Origin: Algoriphagus mannitolivorans DSM 15301
GTDB lineage: Bacteria; Bacteroidota; Bacteroidia; Cytophagales; Cyclobacteriaceae
NCBI RefSeq assembly: GCF_000429425.1
Contig: NZ_AUBV01000001.1
Location: 186,001-250,000 of the forward strand
Reading direction: 5' to 3'
DNA length: 64,000 nt
Position numbers and translations under genes: made by a program. Shown piece after piece: positions 35,509 to 45,429 of the stretch (its first letter is position 1; the number at the start of each line of letters is the position of its first letter). The notes under the pieces were generated by a model, which searched no databases, was not told the origin of the DNA, and worked only from the letters and a program-made list of their open reading frames with translations.

Positions 35509-37200
35509 CTACTTGATAGTCCCTTTCTTCAACTCCTTCACTGCATAATCTACTGCACGAGCAGTTAATGCCATATAAGTTAAAGAAGGGTTTTGAACAC
35601 CTGCAGAGGTCATACTTGCCCCATCTGTGACAAAAACATTTGGCGCAAGATGCATTTGATTGAAACCATTGAGCAGAGATGTTTTTGGGTCTTTTCCCAT
35701 TCTGACGCCTCCCATTTCATGGATATCCAATCCGGGAGCCTGTCGGCTATCCGAAGTATAGATATCCTTGCAACCCGCTGATTCAATCATTTTCCTCCCT
35801 TCTTCAAAAAAATCCTGAAGCATTTTCTCATCATTCTCATCGTAATCCACACGAATAGAAAGCAAAGGAATTCCCCAAGCATCTTTTTGATCCAAGCTTA
35901 GACTTACTTGGTTGGTTTCTTTGGGAATAGTTTCCCCCTGCATCATCATCCATACCTGCCAAGGACCCGGTTGGGAATTGACTCGTTTGAATTCCTCACC
36001 AAATGGAGCATTCGGTGAATTACCCCAGCTGGACCTGCTTGCATTGAAAAAAGGCATATAACCTCCCTGAAAGTCCATCTCCTGATGGGTAACATTTCGA
36101 AAGTTGGGCATCATCATGCTGGTAGGCCTTCTGCCATAATCCCTCTTATCCAAAGGCCCATCGATCTTCCCACCCAAACTACCTCTGTAATTGTGGAAGA
36201 GAATATATTTTCCCAAAAGACCGGAATCATTGCCCATTCCATTCGGGAAACGGCTTGAGGTAGAATTCAGCAAAATCAAATTGGTATTCAAACAAGCTGC
36301 ATTGAGGAAGATAACTTTGGCAAAATATTCTGTTACTTCATGGGTCAGTCGATCGATTACCCGAACACCTGTGGCCTTTCCTTTTTGTTCATCCCAAATA
36401 ATCGAATGAACCACAGAATCTGGTCTGAGAGTTAAGTTTCCAGTTTTAGCTGCAAAAGGAAGTGTTGCGCTATTCGAGCTGAAATACCCACCGAACGGGC
36501 AACCACGATAGCATTGATTTCTCGCCATGCATTGACCTCTTCCTTGCTGGAGGTGAACTTCATTGGGTTGGGTGAGGTGCGCACATCTCCCTTGAATCGG
36601 ATTACGCTCAGGATAAGCGTCTTTAATCCTTTTTTTCAATTCTTTTTCCATGCAATTGAGCTCCCAGGCAGGCAAAAATTCTCCATCTGGCAAGGTCTCC
36701 AGGCCTTCTTTGCTTCCGCTAATTCCCACAAATCGCTCCACGTAACTGTACCAGGGAGCTAAATCCGAATACGTAATTGGCCACTCGATTCCATATCCAT
36801 CCCGGGAAGGCCTTTCAAATTCAAACCGGCTCCATCGTTGGGTTTGTCGAGCCCATATCAAAGATTTTCCACCTACCTGATACCCTCTGATCCAGTCAAA
36901 CGGCTTCTCTTGCACATAGGGGTGATCTGAATCTTTTACAAAAAAATGCTGGGTATCTTCCTTGTAGGCATAGCATCGATTGACGATAGGATCAGCCACT
37001 TTTTGGTCTAGGGGAATTCTGTTTCGATGCGGCATATCCCAAGGAGCAGCCGTCATGGTTGGATAGTCTTTGAGATGTTCCACTTGCCTCCCACGCTCCA
37101 AAACGAGGGTTTTTAGCCCTTTTTCACAAAATTCCTTGGCAGCCCAGCCTCCGGAAATTCCAGAACCTACCACTATAGCATCGAAATGATTTGAATTCAT
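35509..37200 (-). CDS. GMC-family oxidoreductase
   Basis: A 563-residue glucose-methanol-choline oxidoreductase. The FAD-binding GxGxxG is in AIVVGSGISGGWAAKEF, followed by LVLERGRQVEH. The C-terminal signature includes DIHEMGGVRMGKDP (active His) and FVTDGASMTSAGVQNPSLTY. In Bacteroidota this subgroup is usually paired with a gluconate-2-dehydrogenase subunit-3-like protein; none is adjacent here. It probably oxidises a sugar to a keto form, consistent with the Gfo/Idh and DUF1080 genes further along (inference). Confidence 0.9.
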   Translation of the reverse strand: MNSNHFDAIVVGSGISGGWAAKEFCEKGLKTLVLERGRQVEHLKDYPTMTAAPWDMPHRNRIPLDQKVADPIVNRCYAYKEDTQHFFVKDSDHPYVQEKPFDWIRGYQVGGKSLIWARQTQRWSRFEFERPSRDGYGIEWPITYSDLAPWYSYVERFVGISGSKEGLETLPDGEFLPAWELNCMEKELKKRIKDAYPERNPIQGRCAHLTQPNEVHLQQGRGQCMARNQCYRGCPFGGYFSSNSATLPFAAKTGNLTLRPDSVVHSIIWDEQKGKATGVRVIDRLTHEVTEYFAKVIFLNAACLNTNLILLNSTSSRFPNGMGNDSGLLGKYILFHNYRGSLGGKIDGPLDKRDYGRRPTSMMMPNFRNVTHQEMDFQGGYMPFFNASRSSWGNSPNAPFGEEFKRVNSQPGPWQVWMMMQGETIPKETNQVSLSLDQKDAWGIPLLSIRVDYDENDEKMLQDFFEEGRKMIESAGCKDIYTSDSRQAPGLDIHEMGGVRMGKDPKTSLLNGFNQMHLAPNVFVTDGASMTSAGVQNPSLTYMALTARAVDYAVKELKKGTIK

Positions 37201-37251
37201 TAGGGAAAAATAAAGGAAAAGCCCGATACTTTTTTAATTTTTTTATAAAAG

Positions 37252-37626
37252 CTATCCTTGGTTTCCTTTGACTTTCACCACCAAAATCCAGTCATTTTCC
37301 AATTCCAAATACCCAAAATCATAGCAAAAGTGATAGAGATTCCCTTTTTTGTTTTGATAGATATGAGTGAAATAGGTAAAACTAAACCCCTCCTGAATGA
37401 GCCTGTTTCGAGAAATTTTTCCCATATCTTCTCCTGAAGGAATTTTGGATTCCAGAATATTCCGGTTTTTTCTCAGTACGTAATTGATGTTCCGGATTAG
37501 ATTGTTGTGGGTGGCATTTTGATGATTATTGTAAGTATTTCGACAATAGTCATCACAAAATTTTTTGTCGATTCTCCCGTGCAGTTCCTTGCTGCATTGG
37601 AGACAAAATTTCTTCTCCATTTCCAT
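37252..37626 (-). CDS. Small protein with N-terminal zinc ribbon
   Basis: A 124-residue protein with CLQC at Cys8/Cys11 and CDDYC at Cys24/Cys28, a DUF2116-like zinc-ribbon pattern (KKFCDDYCRNTYNNHQN). The C-terminal part (FSFTYFTHIYQNKKGNLYHF) is beta-rich and unassigned. A second Met at residue 3 is an alternative start. It is 20 bp downstream of the uracil-DNA glycosylase gene and may be co-transcribed. No function is known. Confidence 0.75.
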   Translation of the reverse strand: MEMEKKFCLQCSKELHGRIDKKFCDDYCRNTYNNHQNATHNNLIRNINYVLRKNRNILESKIPSGEDMGKISRNRLIQEGFSFTYFTHIYQNKKGNLYHFCYDFGYLELENDWILVVKVKGNQG

Positions 37627-37646
37627 TTCAAAAAGTTTAGGGGAAT

Positions 37647-38243
37647 TTAAGAAATTAGTCTGAAAATATTAATTCTCAATTCCGAAAGAATTTCTTTTTC
37701 AAACCAAGGATTTCTGCGCATCCACATTCTATTTCTCGGCGAAGGATGGACCAAAGGAAAAAAATCCGGCTGGTATTCCTTGAATGATTGGACAGTTTCC
37801 GTAAGGTTCTTTTTTCTCTTATTGCCCAAATAATAGGCCTGCGCAAAAGAACCAATCAAAAGGATTAGCCGGACTTCCGGCATCATTTCCCTCAGTATTT
37901 GATGCCATTGCGGGGCACATTCTTTCCTTGGAGGCAGATCTCCTCCTTTTCCCCTGCCTGGATAGCAAAAGCCCATGGGCATAATCCCAAAAATCTCAGG
38001 ATTATAAAAAGTCTCGCGGTCCACTTGAAGCCAGCGTCGAAGTTCATCCCCGCTGGGATCATTCCAAGGAATTCCCGAATGATGAACTTTGGTCCCGGGG
38101 GCTTGGCCAATGATCAGGATTTTGCTTTTAGAATCAATGGAGAAAACCGGCCTAGGACCGAGAGGAAGGCTTTTTTCACAAAGGGTACAAGCTCGAATTG
38201 CCTCGAGAGTCGCTTGATGTCCTGATGGAAATTCCTTAGCCAT
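37647..38243 (-). CDS. Fe-S uracil-DNA glycosylase-superfamily protein
   Basis: A 198-residue protein. Motif A is GQAPGTKVHHSGIPW and motif B is VHPSPRN. Four cysteines (Cys19, Cys22, Cys93, Cys109) are placed as in family-4 UDGs, which hold a 4Fe-4S cluster (CxxC and C-x15-C). Family-4 enzymes have GEAPG; the Gln here is a difference also seen in related Bacteroidota proteins. It should remove uracil from DNA or act on a related lesion. It is divergent from the DUF2490 gene with only 25 bp between starts. Confidence 0.85.
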   Translation of the reverse strand: MAKEFPSGHQATLEAIRACTLCEKSLPLGPRPVFSIDSKSKILIIGQAPGTKVHHSGIPWNDPSGDELRRWLQVDRETFYNPEIFGIMPMGFCYPGRGKGGDLPPRKECAPQWHQILREMMPEVRLILLIGSFAQAYYLGNKRKKNLTETVQSFKEYQPDFFPLVHPSPRNRMWMRRNPWFEKEILSELRINIFRLIS

Positions 38244-38268
38244 TTTAATTTATTGGATATATTTCGGG

Positions 38269-38955
38269 ATGAAAAAAACGCTTATCCTTCTCTTAAGCTT
38301 CTTTATCGGCAGTTTTTCTTTTGCCCAACAAAATGAACAATTAGGTTCCTGGTACATGTATTTTGGAAATTTCAGATTCAAAGACAGCCCTTGGGCCATT
38401 CATGGAGAAGCTCAACATCGAAATTACAATATCCTTGGAGACTTGGATCAATTGCTGCTTCGTACCGGACTGCAATACAATTTGAAATCCGGACAGGCTA
38501 GCTTTTTGGCTGGGTATGCCAGTATCACTTCAGGAGCATTGGGTGAATCCAAGGAAACTTTCCATGAAAGCCGGATTTATCAAGAAGCAATCGTAAGGCA
38601 AAAACTTGGCAAGGTAGGGCTGATGCATCGCTATAGGTTTGAGCAACGATGGATTGAAAACCAGGATTTACGCACGCGATTCCGATATGCCGTTTTTGTC
38701 AATGTCCCACTCAATTCCAAAGATCTGGCAGAGAAAGGCTCCTTGTATTTTCAGGTTTATGATGAGCTTTTCATCAATGGACAGAGGACTGCCCGTGTAA
38801 CCCAGATATTTGACAGAAATCGATTATATGCAGGTTTAGGCTATCGAGTAGCCAAAGGACTTGCTTTCCAGCTAGGCTTTATGGAGCAGACAACAGCTAA
38901 TTTTTCCAATTCTCAGCTCCAGTTTTCCTGTTTCCATCAACTATATGGCAAATGA
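38269..38955 (+). CDS. DUF2490 outer-membrane beta-barrel protein
   Basis: A 228-residue exported protein with a signal peptide (MKKTLILLLSFFIGSFSFAQ). The mature part is rich in alternating strands, including GSWYMYFGNFRFKDSPWAIH and MHRYRFEQRWIENQDLRTRF, the latter a DUF2490 hallmark. The protein ends FSCFHQLYGK rather than in an aromatic residue. No function is known for the family. Confidence 0.88.
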   Translation: MKKTLILLLSFFIGSFSFAQQNEQLGSWYMYFGNFRFKDSPWAIHGEAQHRNYNILGDLDQLLLRTGLQYNLKSGQASFLAGYASITSGALGESKETFHESRIYQEAIVRQKLGKVGLMHRYRFEQRWIENQDLRTRFRYAVFVNVPLNSKDLAEKGSLYFQVYDELFINGQRTARVTQIFDRNRLYAGLGYRVAKGLAFQLGFMEQTTANFSNSQLQFSCFHQLYGK

Positions 38956-39111
38956 TAGTTTTGCCGAATTGATTTGAAATCAAATTTTATTTCTTTAAAT
39001 TTTCTTACACACTGATAAATAACTACTTGAGAAAACAAAAGCACTATCCGATAGTTTACAGTGAGGCTTATCCCCTGCTTGATTTCAATCAACCATTAAC
39101 CAAGTTCAATT

Positions 39112-39699
39112 ATGAAAAGGCTAACTATCCCCCTGTTTGTCGTAGTGCTGGCATTGGCAACTTCCTGTTTTTCGTCTAAAGATTTCATCACAGAATACGA
39201 TTACAACTATACGGGTTCTTTCAAAAAGTATAAGACTTTTGCTTTCGTAGAATCCACAGAAATGGACACGACCATTTTGACCCCTGTGCTGAATGCGACT
39301 ATAGGAGCAAGATTAGGTTCTCAGGGATTCCGTGAACAGGAATCTAAACCTGACATGCTGGTGAGCTATAAAATATTTACTGACTCGGTAAGATACCGAG
39401 GCTACGTCCAGCCAGAATTTGACTATTGGCTTAACAGAACCGGGATGACCTACCGAAATGCAGAAGGGGAAATTGAACGGGAACAGGAAAAAGATGAAAC
39501 CTACAATTCCGTGAAATATGCCAAAAACAACGGGATGTTGGTGATTTATGTGATCGACAGCAAAAAGGGGAATACCATCTGGCAAGGATATACTGCTGCT
39601 AAATTTGATTTTGAATCGCCAAACTTTGCTTCAGACATTACCAGAGCAGCTTACCGGGTAATGAATGAATTTAAAATTGTGAATAAAATGATGGAGTGA
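39112..39699 (+). CDS. DUF4136 lipoprotein
   Basis: A 195-residue lipoprotein (lipobox LATSC, Cys19). The mature protein has the DUF4136 layout: FITEYDYNYTGSFKKYKTF, then the SQGFREQESKPDMLVSY segment, and KKGNTIWQGYTAAKF. These are cell-envelope lipoproteins of unknown function. The gene is monocistronic with a strong terminator 27 bp downstream. Confidence 0.9.
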   Translation: MKRLTIPLFVVVLALATSCFSSKDFITEYDYNYTGSFKKYKTFAFVESTEMDTTILTPVLNATIGARLGSQGFREQESKPDMLVSYKIFTDSVRYRGYVQPEFDYWLNRTGMTYRNAEGEIEREQEKDETYNSVKYAKNNGMLVIYVIDSKKGNTIWQGYTAAKFDFESPNFASDITRAAYRVMNEFKIVNKMME

Positions 39700-39726
39700 G
39701 GAATTTGTCCTCATTTTTTCTAAAAT

Positions 39727-39764
39727 AATCCCCACATTCCTACGAGGTGGGGATTTCTTTTTTT
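39727..39764 (+). terminator. Intrinsic terminator after DUF4136 gene
   Basis: A perfect 9-bp AATCCCCAC/GTGGGGATT stem (39727-39735, 39747-39755), 11-nt loop, then TCTTTTTTT. Confidence 0.9.
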
Positions 39765-39909
39765 CAAACAAAATAGATTCTAGAACACTTTTTTATGGCT
39801 CTAAATTAAAATAGAAAGCATTTTTCACTTTTTCCTGCTCATTATACCATCGGATATTTTTTTGGTAAACCATTTGAAAATTGATGGAAAACCAACAAAA
39901 AAATCTACC

Positions 39910-40755
39910 ATGAAAAATTCACTGATTGTAGCTGGAATTATCAGCTTTAGCCTGATGGCTTCCTGTGTTTCCAAGAAAAAATACACAGCCCTCGAAAGCA
40001 ACCTTTTCAAAACTCAGGCACAGTTGGCCTCTACCAACCAAGAGAAGGCCGAACTTGAGGAAAAAATGGCCATCATCGAAGCCCGAGTGGCAGAATACAA
40101 TGCAAGGATCAATTCCCTTCGGGAAGTGAACGATCAGTTGGCCGACGCCAATAGCTCCATGCTCTCTATCGAAGGTGCGGCTGTCATGTCCAAAAACTCC
40201 AGAAAGAAAATGATCGAAACCCTGAACAAGGTGGATGCATCCAAGCTTGCTGAGGCCAAGACCTTGGAGGATTCAGTAAACTTGGCCATCGAATACAACA
40301 TCAAACAAAACATCACTGCCGATTCTGAGGGAAATGAGGATGACATTCAAATCGATATTGACAAAACTGTAGTCATGATCAGTGTATCCGACAGGCTACT
40401 CTTTAATACGGGTAGCTACAGATTAAATTCCAAGGCAAATCCCCTTTTAGCAAAACTGGCTGAAGTAATCAATGCTGAACCTAGCCTTCAGGTAATGATC
40501 GAGGGACATACTGACCCCAGAACAATCTCTAACGCGGTACTTCAGGACAACTGGGACCTTTCAGTCAAGCGTGCTACTTCAATCGTGAGAGAACTTCAGT
40601 TGAAATATGGTGTGGCTCCTGAAAAAATGATCGCTGCGGGAAGATCCAGCTATATGCCATTGGTAGAAAATGACTCCAAAGAAAACATGGCATTGAATAG
40701 AAGAACGAGAATCGTTTTGATTCCGGATTTGGACATGTTCTTTGCTATGCTGTAA
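39910..40755 (+). CDS. OmpA-family lipoprotein with coiled coil
   Basis: A 281-residue lipoprotein (lipobox LMASC, Cys19). An alpha-helical coiled coil follows (about 28-85, rich in Lys/Glu/Gln). The C-terminal OmpA-like domain (about 155-275) has LQVMIEGHTDPR, LSVKRATSIVRELQ and ENMALNRRTRIVL, the peptidoglycan-binding motifs. It probably ties the outer membrane to peptidoglycan. The frame extends 48 bp upstream of the chosen ATG, but the signal peptide begins at 39910. Confidence 0.92.
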   Translation: MKNSLIVAGIISFSLMASCVSKKKYTALESNLFKTQAQLASTNQEKAELEEKMAIIEARVAEYNARINSLREVNDQLADANSSMLSIEGAAVMSKNSRKKMIETLNKVDASKLAEAKTLEDSVNLAIEYNIKQNITADSEGNEDDIQIDIDKTVVMISVSDRLLFNTGSYRLNSKANPLLAKLAEVINAEPSLQVMIEGHTDPRTISNAVLQDNWDLSVKRATSIVRELQLKYGVAPEKMIAAGRSSYMPLVENDSKENMALNRRTRIVLIPDLDMFFAML

Positions 40756-40785
40756 GAAAAATCCCTTACAGATTATTTAACCACC

Positions 40786-40817
40786 ACAAAAAAAGCGGGT
40801 CAAGAGGCCCGCTTTTG
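40786..40817. terminator. Bidirectional terminator between ompA-like and tolC-like genes
   Basis: AAAAGCGGG (40791-40799) and CCCGCTTTT (40808-40816) form a perfect stem between the convergent genes, with an A run before and T run within the arms. It can serve both. Confidence 0.85.
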
Positions 40818-40840
40818 CTATTTGATGTAAATTGGAAAAA

Positions 40841-42178
40841 TCAATATTCCAAGGTTCCTAGAGCATATTTCATCAATATATCCTGAAAATATAGGGTATA
40901 GATCGCCTGAGCTTGATCAGCCTGAGACCTGACCAATTGCTGGTTGGCAGTAGCCAAGTCCACAAATGTGGAAAGCCCTAGTCTGAACCTTTCCTGAACT
41001 GCCGAATAAGCTTCTCTCGAGGCCAAAACCTGTACTCGGGTATTGATCTCTTTCCTCATCGCGGCCTGGTAATTTTGGTGGGCGAGCTTCACATCCTGAT
41101 ATACTTTTCGGTCCATGCTTTTTTCCCTCAAGGCCTGATTTTGATATTGGGCCTTCGCTCGACTCACATCCAATCTGCTTTGAAAATTACTGAAAATCGG
41201 AATGGCCAAACTGAAACCAAGGGTGTTCTGAGGATAAATTTTAAACAATTGCTCTCTTAATGACCTATCGTCTAAGGAGGTGAAAAAGGTCCCATAATTG
41301 TAAAAAGCATTCACTCTTGGGAACAACATCGCCTTGAACGCCTGCATGTCTTTTTTGTAGGAGTCTTTCAGAAGTGTTTGCTGAAGCTTATCATCCCGAT
41401 TGGCGACTGCGATTTCATACAGATCTGCCACTCCAGCGCCTTCAAATTCACGACTGCCGTTTTCTGGATCCACCGATTCCAGTTCTGGAACTACTCCGGG
41501 ATCCAATTGCAAATATTCAGTCAAAGACCAGAGATCATTTTCCAACGCAATCTCCGCATCTACTTTCACCGATTCTACCCGGGCTACTTCCGACTGCTGA
41601 TTGTATTGATCTGAATAAGTTCTTAATCCTGCTTGCACAAACCCTTCGATTTGTCTCAAAATCTCCTTTTGATTTTCCAAGTTTTCATTGGCGATTCGCA
41701 AAAGCTCCTGATCCAGCAGTACTTGGAGATACAATCTTGCCACGTCGAAAGTGATTTGTTGCTTGGCTCGCTCCAGTCCCTTTTCCCCCGCTTCCAAAGC
41801 AAGTTTGGCTGATTGAGTATCCAAAACCCGGCGCCCTGAATTAAACACCGGCATGTTCACATTCAAGTTGCCGCTGACGATATCATTGGTCACATTGGTG
41901 ACGACAATCTCTCCTTCTATCTGCTGAAACTGCTGCCCAGATTGTCTTGCCAGATTGGAAGTAATCCCCACCGAAGGAAGGTGAGAAAACATCGCAACCT
42001 GTCTCTCTTTTTGCGTGACTTCCAGATTGTTTTTCTGGATTTGATATTCCAGGTTTTTCCCCAAAGCTAAATCCACTGCTTGACGGAAATTCAACCTCAG
42101 TGTATCCTGAGCCGTCAAACTTGTACTCAAGGCCAAGCTTGACACTACTGCCAAGACTTTTAACTTATAGTTTTTCAT
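40841..42178 (-). CDS. TolC-family outer-membrane efflux protein
   Basis: A 445-residue protein with a signal peptide and two OEP repeats. The first is at about 30-210 (LRLNFRQAVDLALGKNLEYQ) and the second about 240-440 (RLGLSTFVDLATANQQLVRSQ, just before the end, is the typical TolC C-repeat). It forms the trimeric outer-membrane channel for export. Its start overlaps the ATPase gene by 14 bp, so the two are translationally coupled in the same operon as the FtsX permease. No periplasmic adaptor (HlyD/MacA) gene lies within this operon. Confidence 0.92.
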   Translation of the reverse strand: MKNYKLKVLAVVSSLALSTSLTAQDTLRLNFRQAVDLALGKNLEYQIQKNNLEVTQKERQVAMFSHLPSVGITSNLARQSGQQFQQIEGEIVVTNVTNDIVSGNLNVNMPVFNSGRRVLDTQSAKLALEAGEKGLERAKQQITFDVARLYLQVLLDQELLRIANENLENQKEILRQIEGFVQAGLRTYSDQYNQQSEVARVESVKVDAEIALENDLWSLTEYLQLDPGVVPELESVDPENGSREFEGAGVADLYEIAVANRDDKLQQTLLKDSYKKDMQAFKAMLFPRVNAFYNYGTFFTSLDDRSLREQLFKIYPQNTLGFSLAIPIFSNFQSRLDVSRAKAQYQNQALREKSMDRKVYQDVKLAHQNYQAAMRKEINTRVQVLASREAYSAVQERFRLGLSTFVDLATANQQLVRSQADQAQAIYTLYFQDILMKYALGTLEY

Positions 42179-42839
42179 CTGTCTCTATTCTTCCGTCCAC
42201 TAAATTGATTAATCGCGTGCCGTAATCGGCATTCTCACGAGCATGGGTAGCCTGGATGATGGTGGTGCCTTCCTGATGCAACTCTTTGAAAACTTCCATG
42301 ATTTCCTTGGCTTGGGCCGAGTGCAGGTTGCCTGTGGGTTCATCCGCAAGCAAAACTCTCGGTCTCCCAGCGATGGCTCGAGCTATCCCGACCAGCTGCT
42401 GCTGTCCCCCCGAAAGCTGAGCTGGGAAGAGGTCTTTTTTGGCGACCATGTTAAACCGATCCAAAAGCTCTGCAATGATGCTTTTTCGCTCGGATGAAGA
42501 TACTTTTCTGTATAGCAAGGGAGTCTCAATATTCTCATACACCGTCAACTCATCAATGAGGTGATAGGCTTGGAAAATGTATCCAAATTCGCTTTTGTGA
42601 AGATTAGAGCGGTCTTTCTCCCTCATTTGGCGGATGCTTTGGGATCCAAAAACATAGTCCCCGGAGTAATCTTCATCCAATAAACCCAGGATATTGAGCA
42701 GGGTGGATTTTCCGGCACCGGAAGGACCCATCAGAGTCAAAAATTCACCCTCTTGGATCCTCAGGTTGATTCCCTTAAGGATAAAAATCCTCTGAAATCT
42801 AGACTCTATGAATTTGTCAATATTTTGAAGTTCAATCAT
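42165..42839 (-). CDS. ABC transporter ATPase, MacB/LolD type
   Basis: A 224-residue ATPase. The Walker A motif is GPSGAGKST (38-46), the Q-loop is near FGYIFQAYHL, the signature is LSGGQQQ (142-148) and Walker B is VLLADEPTG (162-170). The length and sequence place it in the MacB/LolD/FtsE group, which drives mechanotransmission through FtsX-type permeases. It lies 15 bp downstream of the permease gene and overlaps the TolC gene. It may also serve the two orphan permeases further on (inference). Confidence 0.95.
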   Translation of the reverse strand: MIELQNIDKFIESRFQRIFILKGINLRIQEGEFLTLMGPSGAGKSTLLNILGLLDEDYSGDYVFGSQSIRQMREKDRSNLHKSEFGYIFQAYHLIDELTVYENIETPLLYRKVSSSERKSIIAELLDRFNMVAKKDLFPAQLSGGQQQLVGIARAIAGRPRVLLADEPTGNLHSAQAKEIMEVFKELHQEGTTIIQATHARENADYGTRLINLVDGRIETDEKL

Positions 42840-42854
42840 GATTGTGCGTAAATA

Positions 42855-45254
42855 CTATTCAGTTTTTAAAGTTCGAGAAGGGTTTAGCCGATATACTTTC
42901 CAGCCCCGATATCCAATGGTGGCGATTGCGAGTACAAGTACCACGGAAATGGAAATCACATAAGGAGTCAATCCTAAAGAGGTTTTATTGGCAAAGCTTT
43001 GAAGCCAGATATCCGAAAACCAGATTCCAAAGCCAATCGCCAAAACTCCGGAAATCGCCAAAAGCATAAGAAAATCCTTGGCCAAAACCCAAAAGACATT
43101 TCCTTCGGTAGCGCCCAAAACCTTTCGGATACTTATTTCACGGGTTCTTCGGAGGGCTACATAAGAAACTAAGCCCAATAAGCCCATCAAAGCGACCAAT
43201 ACTGAAATGCCTGAGAAGATCCCGAATACCAATCCTACATTTTGCTCAGACCTATACATCTGTTCGTAAGCTTGATCTACAAATTGAAATGTAAATGGTC
43301 GGTCAGGATAAATCTCTTTCCAGGAATTTTCCAACGAGGCAAGAATAGGATTTAAATCTCCATCCGAAAGCTTGACCAATAGCGTATTGGTGTTTTCCTG
43401 ATCCAGAAAAATTGCCAAAGGTCCCACCTCATGGTGTAGGGAATTGAAATAGAAGTTTTTGACCACTCCTTGAATCACAGATAAGTTTCCTCCAAAATTC
43501 ACTCTCCTACCAATCGCTTCCTCTGGAGACCAAGCTAGTTCCTTTAAGGCCGCTTCGTTAAGAATTATCGGCATATCCAAAGAGTCCTGATAGGCTTTGG
43601 CTCTTGATAAATCATTTTCCTTAAACCCTTTCCCTGAAATCAGTTCAATGCCTAGAGCAGATAAAGCATCCTTGTCCACAGAATAGCCCGTGATGGCAAA
43701 CTCCTTTTGAGCATCTCCGCCCGGAAACACACTGTAAGAAGCCTTGATATGAATTGGCAGGGAAGACGCTAAGCCGGAAGATTTTGCAGCTCCAGAACGG
43801 GTAAATTCCTGCTTTAGGCTTTCGACTGATTTCCTCATCGAGTAATGATAGTTCAAGGCGATTACCCGATCTTTTTCATAGCCTAAATTCACTTTTTGCA
43901 TGTATTGCAACTGCTGATTAACCACTAGCGTAGCGATCAACAATCCCATGGAGATAAAAAATTGAAACACCACCAAAGTCTTTCTCAGCCATGCACCTCC
44001 GCCAAATTTGACCTGATTTGCCAAAGCTTTGATCGGCTCCATCCCACTCAAAATGACCGAAGGATAAAATCCGGCTAAAACCCCAACTCCAAGAACGAGA
44101 ACCAAAATCAGACCCATCCCCAAAGGGGTAAAAATCAAGTCCATCTCAAGAGGTATTCCCAAGATTTTATTCAACTCAGGAAGCAATAATCCCAAGACCA
44201 AAAGACTTAAGACTGCCGCACTGCCGGTAAGCAGCAATGACTCTGAAATAAACTGCCCAAAAAGCTGGGCTCTTCCTGCCCCTAGGCTTTTTCGAAGCCC
44301 CACTTCTTTGTTTCTTTCGGTGGACTCCGCCGTTGCCAAATTCACATAATTGATAATTCCGATGGCCAAGAGCAAGAGCGCCACCAGCCCAAAAATGTAC
44401 AAATACTTGATGTCCGTCCCGGGCTTTATCGCCCCTAAAGACTGGTCTCCAAGGTGAATTTTAGTCACTGGCTGAAGGAAAAATGAAAAGCTAAATCCAT
44501 ATTCCTGAAACTCTGCGCCCAGATACTTTTCCACCAACTGGTCAAGCTTTGCTTCCATCGCCTTGGGATCTGAATCGGCTCTGAGTTTTACATAGGTATA
44601 ATAATTACTTGGGCTCCAAGCCGGATTCTTCCCATGCCGATGAGTTTTGAAAGAGGCCAAAAAATCAAAATCCAGGTGAGAATTGGAGGGAAAATCCTGA
44701 ATAACCCCTTGGACTTGGTATTCTTCTCCGTCAACTTTCACGCTTTTTCCTTCGGCATTTTGAGAATTGCCAAAAAGTCTGTTTGCAGTAGATTCAGTTA
44801 AAACCAATTGAAAAGGCTCGGTAAAAAACTTCTCCTTCTGACCTGTCAATACCTCAAAATCAAACACCTCCAAAAATCGCTCGTCAACAAATGCAAACTT
44901 TTTTTCCTCCTGGCTGCCTTTTCCCAAATCCACCAATACCGAGGAGAAAATGCTTAAATCAAAAACCAGAGTTCCAGTCTCTGCTTCGGGAATTTCATCC
45001 AAAACAGTAGGTATCAAAGAAGAGGGGGTATTGCTGGCCAATTGGCTCTCTCCCCCAAACTTAAACTCCTGATTAAACCGGTAAATCCGCTCATGATCCG
45101 TGTACATCCGGTCATAGCTCCACTCATGGTAGATGTAAAGGGAAATTGCAATAAAACTGACCAAGGAAATTACAAGCCCTAAAAGGTTGATTCCTGTGTA
45201 CAATTTTCTTTTCTGAAGGTTTCGAAAGGAGATTTTAAAATAGTTTTTCCACAT
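42855..45254 (-). CDS. FtsX-family ABC permease (MacB-like), 799 aa
   Basis: The protein begins WKNYFKISFRNLQKRKLYTG, the standard start of large Bacteroidota FtsX permeases. It holds two FtsX domains, each after a MacB_PCD-like periplasmic region: TM1 (about 20-42), a TM cluster at about 280-400, a helix at about 425-445 (VVFQFFISMGLLIATLVV) and a final cluster at about 675-785. The coupling motifs KEVGLRKSLGAGR and RTREISIRKVLGA are present. It is the first gene of the permease-ATPase-TolC operon. A shared dyad site lies 176 bp upstream. Confidence 0.95.
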   Translation of the reverse strand: MWKNYFKISFRNLQKRKLYTGINLLGLVISLVSFIAISLYIYHEWSYDRMYTDHERIYRFNQEFKFGGESQLASNTPSSLIPTVLDEIPEAETGTLVFDLSIFSSVLVDLGKGSQEEKKFAFVDERFLEVFDFEVLTGQKEKFFTEPFQLVLTESTANRLFGNSQNAEGKSVKVDGEEYQVQGVIQDFPSNSHLDFDFLASFKTHRHGKNPAWSPSNYYTYVKLRADSDPKAMEAKLDQLVEKYLGAEFQEYGFSFSFFLQPVTKIHLGDQSLGAIKPGTDIKYLYIFGLVALLLLAIGIINYVNLATAESTERNKEVGLRKSLGAGRAQLFGQFISESLLLTGSAAVLSLLVLGLLLPELNKILGIPLEMDLIFTPLGMGLILVLVLGVGVLAGFYPSVILSGMEPIKALANQVKFGGGAWLRKTLVVFQFFISMGLLIATLVVNQQLQYMQKVNLGYEKDRVIALNYHYSMRKSVESLKQEFTRSGAAKSSGLASSLPIHIKASYSVFPGGDAQKEFAITGYSVDKDALSALGIELISGKGFKENDLSRAKAYQDSLDMPIILNEAALKELAWSPEEAIGRRVNFGGNLSVIQGVVKNFYFNSLHHEVGPLAIFLDQENTNTLLVKLSDGDLNPILASLENSWKEIYPDRPFTFQFVDQAYEQMYRSEQNVGLVFGIFSGISVLVALMGLLGLVSYVALRRTREISIRKVLGATEGNVFWVLAKDFLMLLAISGVLAIGFGIWFSDIWLQSFANKTSLGLTPYVISISVVLVLAIATIGYRGWKVYRLNPSRTLKTE

Positions 45255-45369
45255 GGCTAGGGTGCTTGAAAGTTGGACACTTGAAAAGTTGAACAGATTT
45301 TAGTCATGAATTCATGATAGTTTTTTAGCATGCCAAGATGCCATAACCATTACCCCACTTTTATGCCAT

Positions 45370-45406
45370 AAAAAAAGCCCCTGAATTCAATCCAGAGGCA
45401 TTTTTT
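45370..45406 (-). terminator. Terminator-like hairpin after the Gfo/Idh gene
   Basis: On the minus strand, GCCTCTG pairs with CAGGGGC (one mismatch), framed by an A run before and seven T after. It lies between the dyad site at 45430 and the permease start, so the permease promoter is probably below it. Confidence 0.7.
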
Positions 45407-45429
45407 AGAAATTTTACTGTCTGAAGTCT